Notes: generated by a model not told the origin, from the letters alone. DNA of 64,000 nt from Gonapodya prolifera JEL478 (GCA_001574975.1 KQ965792.1:132919-196918); one strand, 5' to 3'. Shown: positions 20,405 through 34,797, counted from the first letter of the stretch. Translations and numbers: made by a program.

Positions 20405-23400
20405 TCACTCCTCCTGCTTTATGGTTTCCGTGATCTTGGGGTGCTCAGCCGTGAGCGGGGCACCCATGTCGAAGATTTCCGAAAGGCTGAGGCTACCTTC
20501 GCACCGAGTATGGCCGAAAGGTAATATTGGCTGTTGAAGGCTTTCGGACTTTCGTTTTCCTCGACCAACGCCGATGGCGTTCCCCGAGTAGGTGCGCCTC
20601 ACTGCCGCATCAAACTGCGGTAACGAATGTGAAGCGAGTGTGTGCTGAATGGCCGCCGATGTTCCATTGTGGTCGTTGTCGATTTTGCTGAGACTCATGG
20701 GCGACAACGAGGCTGGGGACGAAGGACCCTGGGGTGCCAGATCACCGAAGTTCAACCTTGATCTGAGAACTCGGTCCATTTCTTCGAAAGGGTTGTCGTC
20801 ATCATCGAGTGTCATCGGGTCTGCAGAAAAATTCAGTGAGGACGACAAGTTGGAGCAGAAAGAAGGATGTGTGAATATTTGCAACATACCAAATAGCATT
20901 CTTGGGCGATCCATCATCGGAATCGAAGGAGACCCGGACGGCTCCATACGCCTCATGCTGGAAGGCATGGTCGGAGCTACTGGAGAGAATCCGTTGCCAA
21001 AGGCAGGACTCGTCGGAGTCTCAGGCGATCTGTTAATCTGCTCGTTGAGGTCCGCGTAGTTGAAACGGGGGGACTGGTTGAGGAATCCTTGTCTCATGGG
21101 TGTTTCCACATGTATGCCAGTAAGCTCAACATTGTTCGTGTCAAAAGGGCTTGAAGCAAAGGATGAGCGATGTTACGTTCATTCCGATTTCGAGGCTCAC
21201 CTGAGGCCGGTTCGCTCCCTGACTAAAGCTGACTCATTTTGGAGGGATTGTGCCGCCAAGAGCTCTCGGCGTCTTTCACGCTCTCGTTCACGTTCTCTCA
21301 ACTCTCGTAAATGGTGCCTCAACTCCTCGACCCCAGCGCGACCGATTATGTTCAAAGTTCTCTCATCGTCGATGGGAAGACCGTGGTGAGAAGCCGATTG
21401 CAGTGATTCAGTCCCTTCTTCGTCCAGGCGCTTCTTCTCGGGTTTCTTCAAAATGATGCGGGCTTTCGCCAAGTCGTCTTCCTTTTTCTCGAGATCCTGA
21501 GACATTGATCATTCAACTGAGCGTCATGAGCGAAGCATTGGAAAGGCTCACTTTGGTTGTGTGGATGAAGCAACACCTCTTTCCCTTTATTACAGGAAAA
21601 ACAGATGTTAACTACTAATCGTCCACGAAATTGCGCTTGCTACTCACATATGGGCACGTTCCTGACTCCCAGAAAGTCTGATCGGAAACAATCCATTTGT
21701 TACATCGGATGTGAGTGGATATGATACCACCAGACTTTACCTTGCAGAGCTCCTGCGAATTTCATATTTCGAATATAGTGAGTATGTTCGCACCATTTAC
21801 AAAAGAAGAAAACACACCGTTTTGTACTTTGGGTGACGCTCCACTGCACGCAGTTCCGCTGAAGGTAACAACAAATGTTAGTCTCGAGGAGCAAACTTTC
21901 GAACCAGAGAACGCCACTCAGCACCTTCTGAATGAGCAAATTGACACTTTGTTCCGTATCGACAGGTTCCTGTTTCCTCCCAGCTTCGGCTAAACCGGGC
22001 GAATATGTGAGTATGAGTTTGCCATACCACACAAGCAAGTGGGATACACACCAGAGCTCCGTCTTCAATTTGAGGACAGCACGCCAACACATTAATGATA
22101 CCTTCTCTGCCTAATAGACACGAAGAGAAGAGCTTACCTTGTAAAGTTCAGCCTAAATCGAGCAACTGAAAGTCAGGGATGATGAAGTGGTACGTTCGAG
22201 GAGCTTCACCTTTTTGTTCTTTGAGTCTGGTCCTCGAAGTCCGTATTGATTCTGTTGCGTCTTAAGCATCGGCTCTCTAAGGACCACGCGACCGCTCTCA
22301 AAATCTTCAGCTGTGTAACGGGGAAGCACCAGGGGGTGTTGGAATCCCTGCGAATGCGCAATGGCTCTTCTTGGAATGACAATGTAGTCGTACTCATCAC
22401 CCTGCGGCTGTACATAATCGGCGTACGGTGCGATGAATCCGACGGGTGGGGAACTGTATGCACTGTAGTATGGTCCGGCGAGTTGTGGCCCGTAACCCGA
22501 ACTAGCACGAACTTCTGGGATGACTCGAACGGGCTGCGATGGCTGGACAGGGAAGTGTTGGCGAGGATAAACATCTCGGGGAATAAAGTGTCCCGACTGA
22601 ATAAAAGGCATAGGTGCCCGATGCATTCGCTCTTGCCCATAGACTTCTGGCATTTGCGATTCAAAATATGGTCCCCCGGAATACGTTCGCCCCGAGGATG
22701 GCTGGAAATCCTCGAACAGGTTGTTTCCACTGCTTGGAAAACTCATCCCCGGCCCACTGACTGAGCGGCCTCTGTTCTGGACATTCGATGGAAAGCTTGG
22801 GCCAAGTCCATGGGGAACTGTCGCTGGAGCGGAGTACGATGATGTCACCATTCCGAAACGATCCTGACTGGGAGCGCGGAAATAATTTCCGTTGAACGGC
22901 GGAGCCCAATGTAACGCTGCTCCACGTCTTGCTATGTATGGACTAGTTTGTCTTCTGGTAAGTGGTGAAATTGATTGATGGCTATGTTCGCGCAACTCGG
23001 TCATCGAACCTGGGGTTATATAGGCTTGATGACGTAATCATGACCAATGCTAAACGTTTTTTTCAGACCTACCTTGGGAGCTCACATCAACAAGCATTTC
23101 ACTTGTTCCAAAATTAATCCCAAGTGGTGGAGTACGAGTCTCGGCTCTGCCGTAAGATTGAACATTCATCGTATGACCACCTCCGTCTGGTCTAATCAGC
23201 TGCGTGTGGTCGGTGTCTTCACGTGGGTATTGCCACGATGCTCCATCGAAGGTTCCAGAATAAGTTCCTAGCGTTTCGTGAAGCTGATCCCGCCTTTTAA
23301 TTCGTTGAAATGCCGAAGAACCTTCCCCGAAATCCGTGAACTCCTCATGGATATCACCGTGATTCGCTTTCAATCCTTGGTCCTAAGAGCAAAAGGTCGT

Positions 23401-23683
23401 GGAATTAGAAAGGAAACGGGAACGGGAAAAGGGACAATAGAAGGTATAGTTTACTCACGAAGAATGCATGCCCTGTCATCATCGGTGACCCGTTAAGAGG
23501 CTCCTCAAACCACTCTGGGGTCCGCTCATCACTGCTTTCCATCTCATCTTGCTTGCGGAAAGCAACTTCGGCGTTCGTTTCATCCAACGCAGACTGTGTA
23601 GTGACCAGTCCAACTGATTCAACCAATTTGGAGATTGCAGCTGTATTTTCCATCGTATTTAGTGATTTCTGGGGATCATCCAT
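20405..23683 (-). CDS. TTP-type tandem CCCH zinc-finger RNA-binding protein
   Basis: Thirteen exons (23683-23459, 23382-23073, 23009-22210, 22152-22138, 22062-22052, 21989-21925, 21858-21818, 21752-21741, 21677-21648, 21584-21552, 21496-21201, 21149-20890, 20820-20405), 837 residues, all phases closing. The spliced core is an almost canonical TTP/ZFP36 pair: YKTELCRSWEETGTCRYGTK, CQFAHSEAELR, then HPKYKTELCKTFWESGTCPY and GKRCCFIH. Each finger has C-x8-C-x5-C-x3-H spacing. Family members bind AU-rich 3' UTRs and recruit deadenylases. The N-terminal 450 residues are Pro/Ser/Tyr-rich and disordered; a charged helix (ELRHHLRELRERERERERRR) follows the fingers. The core is encoded by exons of 11-65 nt. 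Confidence 0.92.
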
Positions 23684-24189
23684 GAAAAGAGGCTGAAAAC
23701 TGCGAAGGGGCGAGAGCCATCAGTGTTGGAGGTTTGCGGATACCAAGGCGACAGACCCCGGTTGTCCTGGCGGAACAGTCGAAGGCGAGATACGCAGCAG
23801 CTATGACCTCCACTGATGTAGTTTAAACTCCTCTATCACAATCAGTGATGTTCGACAACGTTCGGTGAAGCGACGATGACTCCTGCGTCTTCACTAAGGA
23901 CGTTCTTCGAAGGATGCTCCTTCGGCGGAAGGGGGCTCTCTCGCTCGCATGACTTACTGTGATAGACTCTGTGACGGCTCCGGTGACAAAACTATCGGGG
24001 AGTGGGTCGAAGGTGAAAAAGAGTTAATGACGTTTTGCAAAAAGGCTCAGTGCACGGTTCCTTTCGTCTTTTCTTCGAAACTGTTCGCACCAAAATACAA
24101 GCTAAAAAATGGGTCACAACTACATTTTTATAGCTTTCGGGCTTGTTTGTACCTATTGACGCTCGGAGGTTAACATTGAAAACAAAATA
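23684..24189. other. Intergenic, promoter of the CCCH gene
   Basis: About 500 nt between the CCCH gene start and the PGI stop, both on the minus strand. No conserved open frame is visible. Confidence 0.5.
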
Positions 24190-26234
<2,045 letters not shown>

Positions 26235-26392
26235 CGGTGCAATTCAAACGGGATTGAGATCGGGGCAGCAGAGAATGAAATTCGAAGCTGATTGTGACTC
26301 TCGAGACGGCTTCGGCAAATTTCTGGAATTTGGCTCACCACCTGATGACCAAAAACCTGAAAATTTTTCGTAATAGTTCGTTACATAGTTCG

Positions 26393-29300
26393 TCACATAT
26401 TTACAGATTTCCACTTTTTAGCTCCTAGCCATCGAGTCCCTCCCATTGAAGTATTTACACGTTCGACATCTGGTTGTCCCACTTGATTCCGAACCTTCGT
26501 GAGAGTAATTAGAGGTATCATACTGGGTCTGCCATGTGCACAAGAGAATGGAAAATCACAATCCTTCAGCTGTGTAATAAGTGCTTCGCAGTCAGTCTGC
26601 TTCAATTTATCTCCAAACATGATTGCACCTCGACAAGCTTTCGAGTTCATTAAGTCTCTCAAGCCAGGTGGACACTGAGAGACAATGCCCCAAATAGAGC
26701 GAGTCTCGCGTGGGTCGTACGAAATTGGAAGGGAATCCAGAGGTATTCTGCTTAGTTCCAACTGTTGTATGTACCCTCGAACCAGCTCAAGTGTTGTACG
26801 AGCCTCGGTTGCGCAGCGATCAGCGATTGATTTAGGGAGTGCCAACACTCTGACTGGTGCAACGTCGGATTCGGCGAGTGATAGTCTTTCGATGGGACCA
26901 GTATCATCCGTGATTGAAAGTGATTCTGAGCAATCACTACGTTCTTTCTCCAAACCTTTCGCGTCGAATTTCATGCCCCAGTAGTGGAAGTACCCAAGGT
27001 AGCGAATCAAGGCTGCTCGCTCTCTGGATGAAAGTTGGATCTCAATCGGCTTCGGAAGAACCAAGGAGGCGACAATGCTTTTTTGGTTCAAGGCATTAAG
27101 AAACACTGTTGTTGATGTTTGAGTTGAGTCTTCGCGATCCGAAAGGATCTCCTCATCTTTGGCCCCAGAGAGCAGTTCGTTCCATAATTGCTCCAATCGG
27201 CACCTCTCATCCGCTGCGTGCTGATCAATTATCAGAAGGACATGATCCACCAGCTTGTCAGTTCCACTTTCATTTCTTTGGTCCGAGGGAGGAGGAGTAT
27301 TTTGCGCAATGCACACAATGAATTTGTTATCCACCTGCGAAATTACCCGTGCACCTTCCAATCGTGTTTTATCGATTGTAATCTCACGTTCTTCGTGGGC
27401 AAGACTAGCATCGAAATAACGACTGATCTGTCGCTTATTGGACAAGCGGTCCGAACCACGCAACTGAAGCTTTTCGTCAAACGAGATCGCGGTGTTGGTT
27501 GATAAGGAGAGCGCCGCAATGCTCTGCTGCGGAGCGGCAAAAACTGGATTCTTCCATTTCGATATAACGTTTCGTGCCCAAGAGGAATCCACACGGCTGA
27601 TTCCAAATCGCGTCCCACGGACTCGCGTATGCTCCAAACTCAGTCTTCGCGATTCTGCGTGAGTAAAAGGAGCCGAAGATGGTCGCTGGGAGCCTGGAAT
27701 AGTCGAGTACCTGCCGGACATGCATGCGGCAGCCTGGTGACGTATTTTGGCAAAAAGGCACTCACGAAAACCCTGTTCGTTTGTCGACATAGACGGAAGC
27801 TCTGTGCTGTGTGCTTCGCATTTCAAGGTAGCTGACACCGCTCGGAGTGGTCACAAGTTCATCGGTCCTCACGCTTGCGGTCTCATTCAAGGCCCCCAAC
27901 GATTTCGCACGTGGCGCAAAATCCTTGCGCCAATCGATGTTCCCTCTCACACCGAGCAGCTCGGGATAATTTGGCTCCAGTGTGCGATCTCTATCTGCCA
28001 GAAACGTGCCAAGCTTGCGCTTTCGAGGTCTTGAATCGACCTCTTCCTGTCCGGTCCCAGTCACGGCTTGACTCTCCACGAATCTGAAAGTTGTACTCGA
28101 TTCCGTCGGTTTGGGAATAAGCCCAATTTTATCCAGAAATTCCGTGACGGCATGCTCGAAAGCAAGCAAAACTGCATCCCAGTCCTGAACGTATTGATAA
28201 GAATGACATGCACGACTAAACCACAAGGTCTCGATACACTTACCGCGAATTCAACATGAGACTTGCTCGGATCGATCAGAATGTCATATGCCGACGGAGG
28301 GCACGTGACACACAGTGCGAATATGCCGTACTTCTCAAGCGTTGTTTTTCTCTCTCGTGATGGTCCTGTAGGGGACAAGTATGAGACTACATCAATGGGA
28401 AAATTTCAGTGGCGGCGCAGACATTACCCAATCTCGTCTCAGAACCTCCGACCGTCTGATTTATGTCCTCGGAATCCGCTGGGCGACAGATATCGCTGTC
28501 AGTAAACAATTGGTTGATCCGCTTGTGGATGTCACAGACCGCCAAGGCATGGTTGTTCACATCTCCGTTCAATTCGAATATAAGTACACCCGAGCATTGC
28601 TCAACCACCTTACATGATGATGGCGACTTACAAATGAACTGCAACAGCTTGGTGTGGTGTCCTCGAGAAGAAATAACTCCTGACACTTGATATTCACCGC
28701 TCTTGTAGTCGACTTGCGACAAGTGCTGCAAGAATTTACAGTCAACTAATGCAGAGAGAAAGCAGAAAAGCGAAGGGCTTATGTGCGAACCTGCGCGATG
28801 GAGGCCCCAAAGAGCTGTTGGAAAACCACCGAAAGCGAGTTCGTTTTTCGCTTCGTAATTATCCGCCTCTGTTGTCCACGATCTACGAGTGTCAAAGATA
28901 ACTGGGGCCACACGAGGATAATGGTCTCGACCGCTCGTTGGACTTGGTCGCGGATCTCGTCAGAGTTCACGCGCTTCAAGCGCACGGAAAACTAGATGAG
29001 AGGCCGACAATAAGTTGACATTGCCGAGCGAGAGCGTAACGTGGTCCGGGCGCGAAAGAAGGCTGACCTTGCTGAAGATGTTGCGAGCGGTGACCGTCGT
29101 TCCGGGACCTTTCCTTGGAATAAGTGACGGTCCGTAGCGTATCGTTCTTCCATCCTTGCAGAAATGTATTGCCCCAGTCAGCTCGTAGGGCCACTTTTCG
29201 GCAACGGGAAAGAATGCCTCACCTGAACAACACTCGCAAATGATTGGACATGATCTCGGTGCCTGCTCTGAATCTCCACGAGCGCAACATCAGATGCACT

Positions 29301-29784
29301 GGAGAGGGCTGTGTCCCCTTTGAAATTTTGTCCATTGGCATTGTAATACGAAAAACCTGCGAACCTTCGCCTCGAAACCCATATGTTTCCAGCTTCTTCA
29401 AGTCATCCAAGTTAGAGCATTTCGAAGTGTCTATTTATACATCAGTATAAGAAGGTCAACTCGACTGGACGAAGAACAGAAGCAACCCAACTCACGGTAG
29501 CGTTGTCCCACCATTTTCAAGTCCTCGGGTCGAATTCCTTCGCCATTGTCCGAAACCTCCACAAAAAGATCATCCGCATTCGCATCGAATGTTATGTCAA
29601 TCACCGTGGCCCCTGCGTCGAGACCTGTGGGCGCAATCAGATTATGCGATGACTTGACCGAGAGCAGGATCCGGGACCTACTGTTCTGGAGTACCTCTGA
29701 CAGCAGCTGCGCGACGGAATTAATCACAACTGTCGATCGCAGTTTTCTGATTGCATCGTTCGGGAGCTGTTGGACTTGGGGCAT
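26393..29784 (-). CDS. MLH3: DNA mismatch-repair/crossover protein MLH3
   Basis: Eleven exons: 29784-29682, 29624-29496, 29430-29365, 29308-29223, 29193-29068, 28991-28791, 28725-28632, 28562-28428, 28365-28244, 28184-27766, 27710-26393, giving 932 residues. The GHKL ATPase half shows EVLQNSLDAGATVIDI, VEVSDNGEGI and YGFRGEALSS, with PGTTVTARNIF downstream. The C-terminal endonuclease half has DQHAADERCRLE (the DQHAx2Ex4E metal site), ACRGAIMFGDKL and CDFPFSCAHGRPSM, the last two typical of MLH3/PMS2-type nucleases. With Mlh1 it nicks DNA to resolve meiotic crossovers. The first intron is 54 nt, in frame and without a stop, so it could be wrongly read through. Its start lies about 50 nt from OTU1 on the other strand. 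Confidence 0.94.
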
Positions 29785-29833
29785 TCAGTGCGGGTGACCT
29801 TTCTTGGGGAGGTTCTGTATGTTGGCGAGGAGA

Positions 29834-31576
29834 ATGACCGCTATCAAAGCCACTCATACCTTTCTCCCCGTTGAAGTGCTTAATGATATTCCAGTCGAGA
29901 GTGGGAGCAGAAGAGCCAGAAGCAGTTTGAGCCGTGGTCCCACCACAGCAAGCCCAAGCTCAAACTCCACGCCCGACGCCCAATCCCCTCTCTCTATCCA
30001 ATCATGGCAGGTGTCCAGTCCGCGCTTTCGCTGCTTGTCCGTCCAATCATCGCTCACTGTGTTTCCTGCGTCTCAAGCGTCTGCGTGTGCGAACCGATAA
30101 GGGCCCGCAAGTCGTGGGCGCGCATTTGACAGCGCAGTCCACCCTCGGCGAACTGAAAGCAGACATATCCACCGTGTCTGGAACTCCGCGGGATCTGATA
30201 GTGCGTGCGTGCATCGTATGTCCCCGCATGCGTAACCCCCGGGCGTAATTGTGTCGGTGGTCCGCTACAGTGAAAGCTGGCTTCCCTCCGAAAATCGTCA
30301 TAAATCCGGACACAGACTCGCTCGTTACGTTAGTTTATTCTGATCACGGTGGGGTTCCTCAGATCCTTGACACTTTACCCCGAAACAGGTGCGGAATTCG
30401 CGACGGCGAGCAACTCCTCTTGGAATCCTCTGCCCCCGTTCAGTCTCCCTCTACTGCATCCTCTTCTGCTTCTACTCCCGCGCCTCCAAAATCTTCCGTT
30501 GCTGCCCCTACGTCCCACTTAGGACCCATTTCAGCACCATCGCCTGTTGTGCCGGTCCCCGCCCCTCCCGTTGGCCACGAGGATGAAAACGGCGTTGCAA
30601 TAGGCGAAAGCATCCTGATTGTCCGCGAACAATCGGATGACAATTCCTGTCTGTTTCGAAGCGTGGCATACGTCACGGAACATGATTCTGGTGCCCACGC
30701 CCGGTTGCGCAAGAGTGAGTAGAGCCCCCTTCCCCGCTCTCTCTATGCCAATGGACTCTTGGAAAAGGAAATTTCTGTCACGCGTGACAATGTTCGGCGG
30801 ATTGGAACCATCTGACCAGGAACAAGGAGGGCATTCTTCTGACAACTTTTGACTTGGCGAAGCGGATCCTTCGGGAGAGAACTATCTATTCCCGTCTGAC
30901 AATCTTCTCCTGCTCACTATCGCTTTGCTCAGTTGTCGCCGACTCGATCCTCCGCCAACCATCCACATACTCCGCCGCCGTTCTCGGGCAGGACCCATCC
31001 GACTACGTCCGCTGGATCCAGGAGCCCAACTCGTGGGGTGGCGCCGTGGAACTCGCGATCCTCAGCGAGCATTTTCGTGTCGAAATCGCCTCCGTGGACG
31101 TCAGTACTGGCCGCGTGGACAGATTTGGCGAGGGACGGTGGAGCCAGCGCGTTTTTGTCATCTACTCGTGAGTTGGGTGGTTTTGGTTCGTGCACTGCTC
31201 AAGCGCGATGGCTCATAGTGTTCTTTTCCAACTCCATGGCGAAAGGGGTATCCACTACGACGCCATCGCCGTAACCCCGTTCGCGGACGCTCCGCAAGAC
31301 TTTGACCAGACTCGATTCGGCTCCGACGAAGAGCACGTGCTGGCGGCGGCTCGCCGCATTGCCGAGATCTGGAAGCGGAAGAAGAAGTTTACGGATTTGG
31401 CAAACTTCACCCTTAGGTGCGGGGTGTGCAAGAAGGGTAAGTTCGGCTCGGTTCCATATTTTATTTCCGGGTGTCTCCTCACTGAGTCGTTTGGTTTCGT
31501 AGGACTCGTGGGTCAAAAGGAAGCACAAGCACATGCTTTAGAGACAGGTCACGCTTCATTCACAGAGTACAGCTAG
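29834..31576 (+). CDS. OTU1: OTU1/YOD1 deubiquitinase
   Basis: Cysteine protease that trims ubiquitin chains with Cdc48/p97 in protein quality control. Proposed exons 29834-30010, 30078-30204, 30271-30714, 30933-31167, 31246-31436, 31503-31576, about 415 residues. Domains in order: a ubiquitin-like UBX-type N-domain (RLRVRTDKGPQVV, STLGELKADIS, KAGFPPK), a Pro/Ser linker, the OTU core with catalytic Cys in DDNSCLFRSVAYV, WGGAVELAILSEHF, catalytic His in SGIHYDAIAV, and a C-terminal C2H2 finger (CGVCKKGLVGQKEAQAHAL then GH). Exon 1 is the weak point: ATGs at 29819, 29834 or 30004 are possible, and only the first two fit the phase of exon 2. A 39-nt segment in exon 3 (30331-30369) might be a short intron. 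Confidence 0.88.
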
Positions 31577-31689
31577 ACTTTAGAGGTAGACTAGGAACTG
31601 GCCATTATGGTGGAGAAACTTCAATTTTAATTTTCGAGATACATGTCTAAGCAACAGACTCCCTCACCACGAACCAAAGTAACATATAC

Positions 31690-33360
31690 TCATTGTGTGA
31701 AAACATCAACCCCGGCCACAACGTCCCCTATAACCTTCTTTACGCCATTCAGTGCCTTCGCCTTGTCACCACCGTCGGTCTGGACCTCGGTACACCTCCT
31801 CGGCATACCTTCCAGCGCTAGCATTTCCTTTGTCGCAATGTCGGAGTACGCCACTTCCTTTCCACCTCTCCTCAGCGATTTAAGGACCGCGTCCGGGAAC
31901 TTCCCAGGGTGCGCTGTCGCCAAAACTATGCCATTGTGTGTTCCCCAGACGGCCGCATCCCGCGTCGCAGCCCGTTCAGCAGCAACAACACCAACGGCAG
32001 TGTGTGGGTCCAGAATGTACCCTCCGCGCGAGTAGTAGCGATGTATGCAATCCGCCGTCTCCACGTCATCGACCATGTCCGAATCGAACAGCGAGCGGGA
32101 CAGATCGAGGACCGAAGACGTCACAGAAAATGACCCTTTCGAGGAGAGCGACACCATGTGACCACGCACAGCAACGCTGGCGCGGGATTCTGCCGATGCG
32201 GGGTCCGACTCCTGGGCGACACTTCCAGCAGACATATCCGCCCCGCGCCCATCCCCGCGCTCGAGGTACCAGCACAGGCGCTCGAAGTTGCTGCTGACCA
32301 GGATGTCCATCGCTGGCGACGCTGTGGCGTACGCATCCAGGACTTTGCCCGTGGCAGGGTCCCGCCGTTTGGAGTAGTCCCCCGTCTGCAGGAACCGGTG
32401 CAGAATGTCGTTGCGGTTGGTCGCGACCAGAAGGCGGTCGACCGGGAGGCCCATGCGAGTGGCGTAGTACCCGGCGAGAATGTCTCCAAAGTTGCCCGTG
32501 GGGACCGAGAAGGATACCTTTGGCGCCGATTCTGCAGGCGCCGACGGGTCCAGTGTGAGCCCGCGCTTGGCAACGTGTTGGAAATACGCCGCGAAGTAGT
32601 AGGTGATCTGGGACAGGATGCGCGCCCAGTTGATGGAGTTGACCGCGGCCAGACGGTGCTTCTCCCGGAACTCCTGGTCGTTGAAGCACGCCTTGACCAC
32701 CTCCTGGCAGTCGTCAAACGTGCCCTCCACGGCGACGTTGAAGACGTTATCATCGAGCACCGTGGTCATTTGGGCCTCCTGGACGGGGCTCACGCGGCCT
32801 TTGGGGTGCAGAATGAACACCTTAATGGAGTCTTTTCCCCGCAGACCGTAAATGGCCGCTGACCCAGTGTCGCCAGACGTAGCTCCGAGAACAGTTATAG
32901 TGTGCTCCTCCCCATGGCCATTGGCTGTCCCGTTCGCTGCCTTCTTCGCCTCCCCGTTCCTCCTCTTCAGGAAATACTCAAACAAGTTCCCAACCACCTG
33001 GAGCGCCACATCCTTGAACGCAAACGTGGGACCGTGCCACAACTCCAGCACCGAAAACCCCTCTGCGCTGCCGGGGAGGTCCACGAGAGGCGCAACCGTG
33101 GGGGAGTCGAAGGTGGCAAACGACCGCTCCAGGATCGACAGCAGGTCCGCGTCCGGGATCTCCGATGGGTCGATGAAGGGGCGGAAAATGGCGAGGGCCA
33201 GTTTGGGGAACGGGAGAGATTGGAGAGCCGCGATGTCGCCGAGGGAAAGACGCGGGATGCGGTGCGGGATGTACAGGCCACCGTCGCGGGCCAGCCCGTC
33301 GAAGAGAGCGTGCTCGAAGGTGACGCCCGAGGCGCCCCCGCGGGTGCTGCGGTACTGCAT
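31690..33360 (-). CDS. THR4: Threonine synthase
   Basis: PLP enzyme converting O-phosphohomoserine to threonine. One uninterrupted frame of 556 residues from ATG 33360, slightly longer than the 514 residues of yeast Thr4. Visible are the N-terminal MQYRSTRGG, FDGLARDGGLYIP, the PLP-lysine segment GPTFAFKDVALQVVG, the phosphate-binding TITVLGATSGDTGSAAIYGL, NSINWARILSQITYYF and the GNFGDILAGYYA loop. It is intronless while nearly all neighbours have several introns, and it is GC-rich with strong third-position G/C. It converges with OTU1 (113 nt between stops) and sits next to the SDR pseudogene. Confidence 0.95.
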   Translation of the reverse strand: MQYRSTRGGASGVTFEHALFDGLARDGGLYIPHRIPRLSLGDIAALQSLPFPKLALAIFRPFIDPSEIPDADLLSILERSFATFDSPTVAPLVDLPGSAEGFSVLELWHGPTFAFKDVALQVVGNLFEYFLKRRNGEAKKAANGTANGHGEEHTITVLGATSGDTGSAAIYGLRGKDSIKVFILHPKGRVSPVQEAQMTTVLDDNVFNVAVEGTFDDCQEVVKACFNDQEFREKHRLAAVNSINWARILSQITYYFAAYFQHVAKRGLTLDPSAPAESAPKVSFSVPTGNFGDILAGYYATRMGLPVDRLLVATNRNDILHRFLQTGDYSKRRDPATGKVLDAYATASPAMDILVSSNFERLCWYLERGDGRGADMSAGSVAQESDPASAESRASVAVRGHMVSLSSKGSFSVTSSVLDLSRSLFDSDMVDDVETADCIHRYYSRGGYILDPHTAVGVVAAERAATRDAAVWGTHNGIVLATAHPGKFPDAVLKSLRRGGKEVAYSDIATKEMLALEGMPRRCTEVQTDGGDKAKALNGVKKVIGDVVAGVDVFTQ

Positions 33361-33510
33361 GGGGAATGATGGGGAAGTGAAGGTTTTCTTCTCGCAACTT
33401 TCCGGTGAAACTTTTGCCGTGCCTCCTTTTCACCAAATGTAATGCCAACGTCAACAACACTCAATACAGGTTATACATCTTTCATTAACATATCTAAGTC
33501 GGTCCGGTTT

Positions 33511-34797
33511 TTAGTTGGATAATCCAACCAACTTCTCCGAAATCGCCCAGAACCTCTTCCACGCTTCCTGGTCCCTCGTCCCATCTTTCGGATGGCGCTT
33601 CGGTGCGCAATCGCTGTAATATTCTCCAGGTAGCAGCACCTTCGACGGCGCGAGCGCGCAGTACAGCTAGGTCTGCGCCCACTCCCACGGCGTCTTCGTG
33701 AGCGTAAGTGCAATCGGGAGCACCAATAGGTACACGAGGGACGCGATAGGCCCGTCCACGATGTAGCGAGTGAGCTCCGTGCGGACGACCCCCGGGTGGA
33801 GGGAGGTGGCGATGATATCAGCGTTCGGGGAGGAGAGGGATAGGCGCCGTTGGAGCTCTTTGGTGAATAAGATGTTGGCGAGCTTTGATTGGTTGCTTTT
33901 TCGAGTGTGGGCGTAGTAAGAATGGGATAACGTCAGGGGAAGGGAAGAGCGCACTCAGTAGACGGATTGAGCGTTGTAGGAACCAGGCTTCTCCCTCATG
34001 AGGTTGTCCCAATCGATTTCCCCAAACTCTGAGGTCCTGCTTGAGATATTGGCAATGCGAACGGATGAGGTCTTTGCGGTGGACTCGATAACGCCGAGAA
34101 GGAGGTTACTGGAATGGTTTGGATAGCATTTATTCGACATGTTTACGTTGACACAGGGGGCGAGAAACTCACGTGAGCAAGAAGTGTCCCAGGTGGTTCA
34201 CCCCAAGCTGTGTCTCGAAACCGTCCTTGGTCGTTGTGCGCTTTAGATCATCTGCGGATATGCTGGTCATCGTGCCTCTGTGGCCTCTCCTCTCGCCCCA
34301 CTCACCGTGACACCGGCGTTATTGATCTACAAGTGGATAGGCTTCTTGGAATCCACCCATCGCTTTGCGAATGTGCGCACGTTGTCCTGCGAATCAGTTC
34401 CAGCGTCTGGGCAGACACGGTGTGGTTGCCAGTCGCCTTCTTGATCGCTTCCACAGCATCCCTCGTCTGGAACATGACGATTCATCAATATAGCGAGATC
34501 GCAATGAGGTCTGTCAACGGGGCGCACCTTTTGTGAATCTCGGCATGCCAATACCACTTCCGCTCCATTCCTGGCAAACACCAAGGCTGTTTCGTACCCG
34601 AGACCGCTGTTGCCGCCAGTGACGATGGCAACTTTCCCCCTGACTTGTTGTTTGTTGCAGGGATTCCGCCCGCCGGAGAAGTAGAGTCGGTTCGCAAGGA
34701 ACGCCGTAGCGAAGACGCCCGCCCCAATTTTCTAAGGAGCAGGGGCCTCGTCCAGTTTGGAGGCGACAGTGGCGAAGAGCTCTTGGAGAGAAGACAT
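33511..34797 (-). pseudogene. Decayed short-chain dehydrogenase, copy A of a tandem pair
   Basis: Five exons align with the intact copy B downstream: 34797-34528 (270 nt, same length), 34466-34306 (161 against 162), 34251-34173 (79 against 80), then the exon ending near 33961 and the last exon to 33511. Breaks visible: Trp codon 22 is TAG at 34734-34732; a one-base deletion in exon 2, with a further TAG near that exon's end; a one-base deletion in exon 3 that makes TAA; and CAG to TAG at 33669-33667 in the last exon. Otherwise the sequence still reads as the SDR ([33 protein letters not shown]). It cannot make a full enzyme. Confidence 0.9.

Noticed and set aside
29625-29681. Reading straight through MLH3 intron 1
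   Set aside because: The 57-nt segment has no stop and is in frame, but removing it restores the conserved ATPase motif QNSLDAGAT.
30331-30369. A 39-nt intron in OTU1 exon 3
   Set aside because: It has GT and AG ends and keeps the frame, but it is shorter than any other intron here, and the family alignment by eye does not decide. Left unspliced.
32158-32862. Long plus-strand open frame (234 codons)
   Set aside because: It lies opposite threonine synthase, whose protein matches its family along the full length. The open frame reflects the high GC of that gene.
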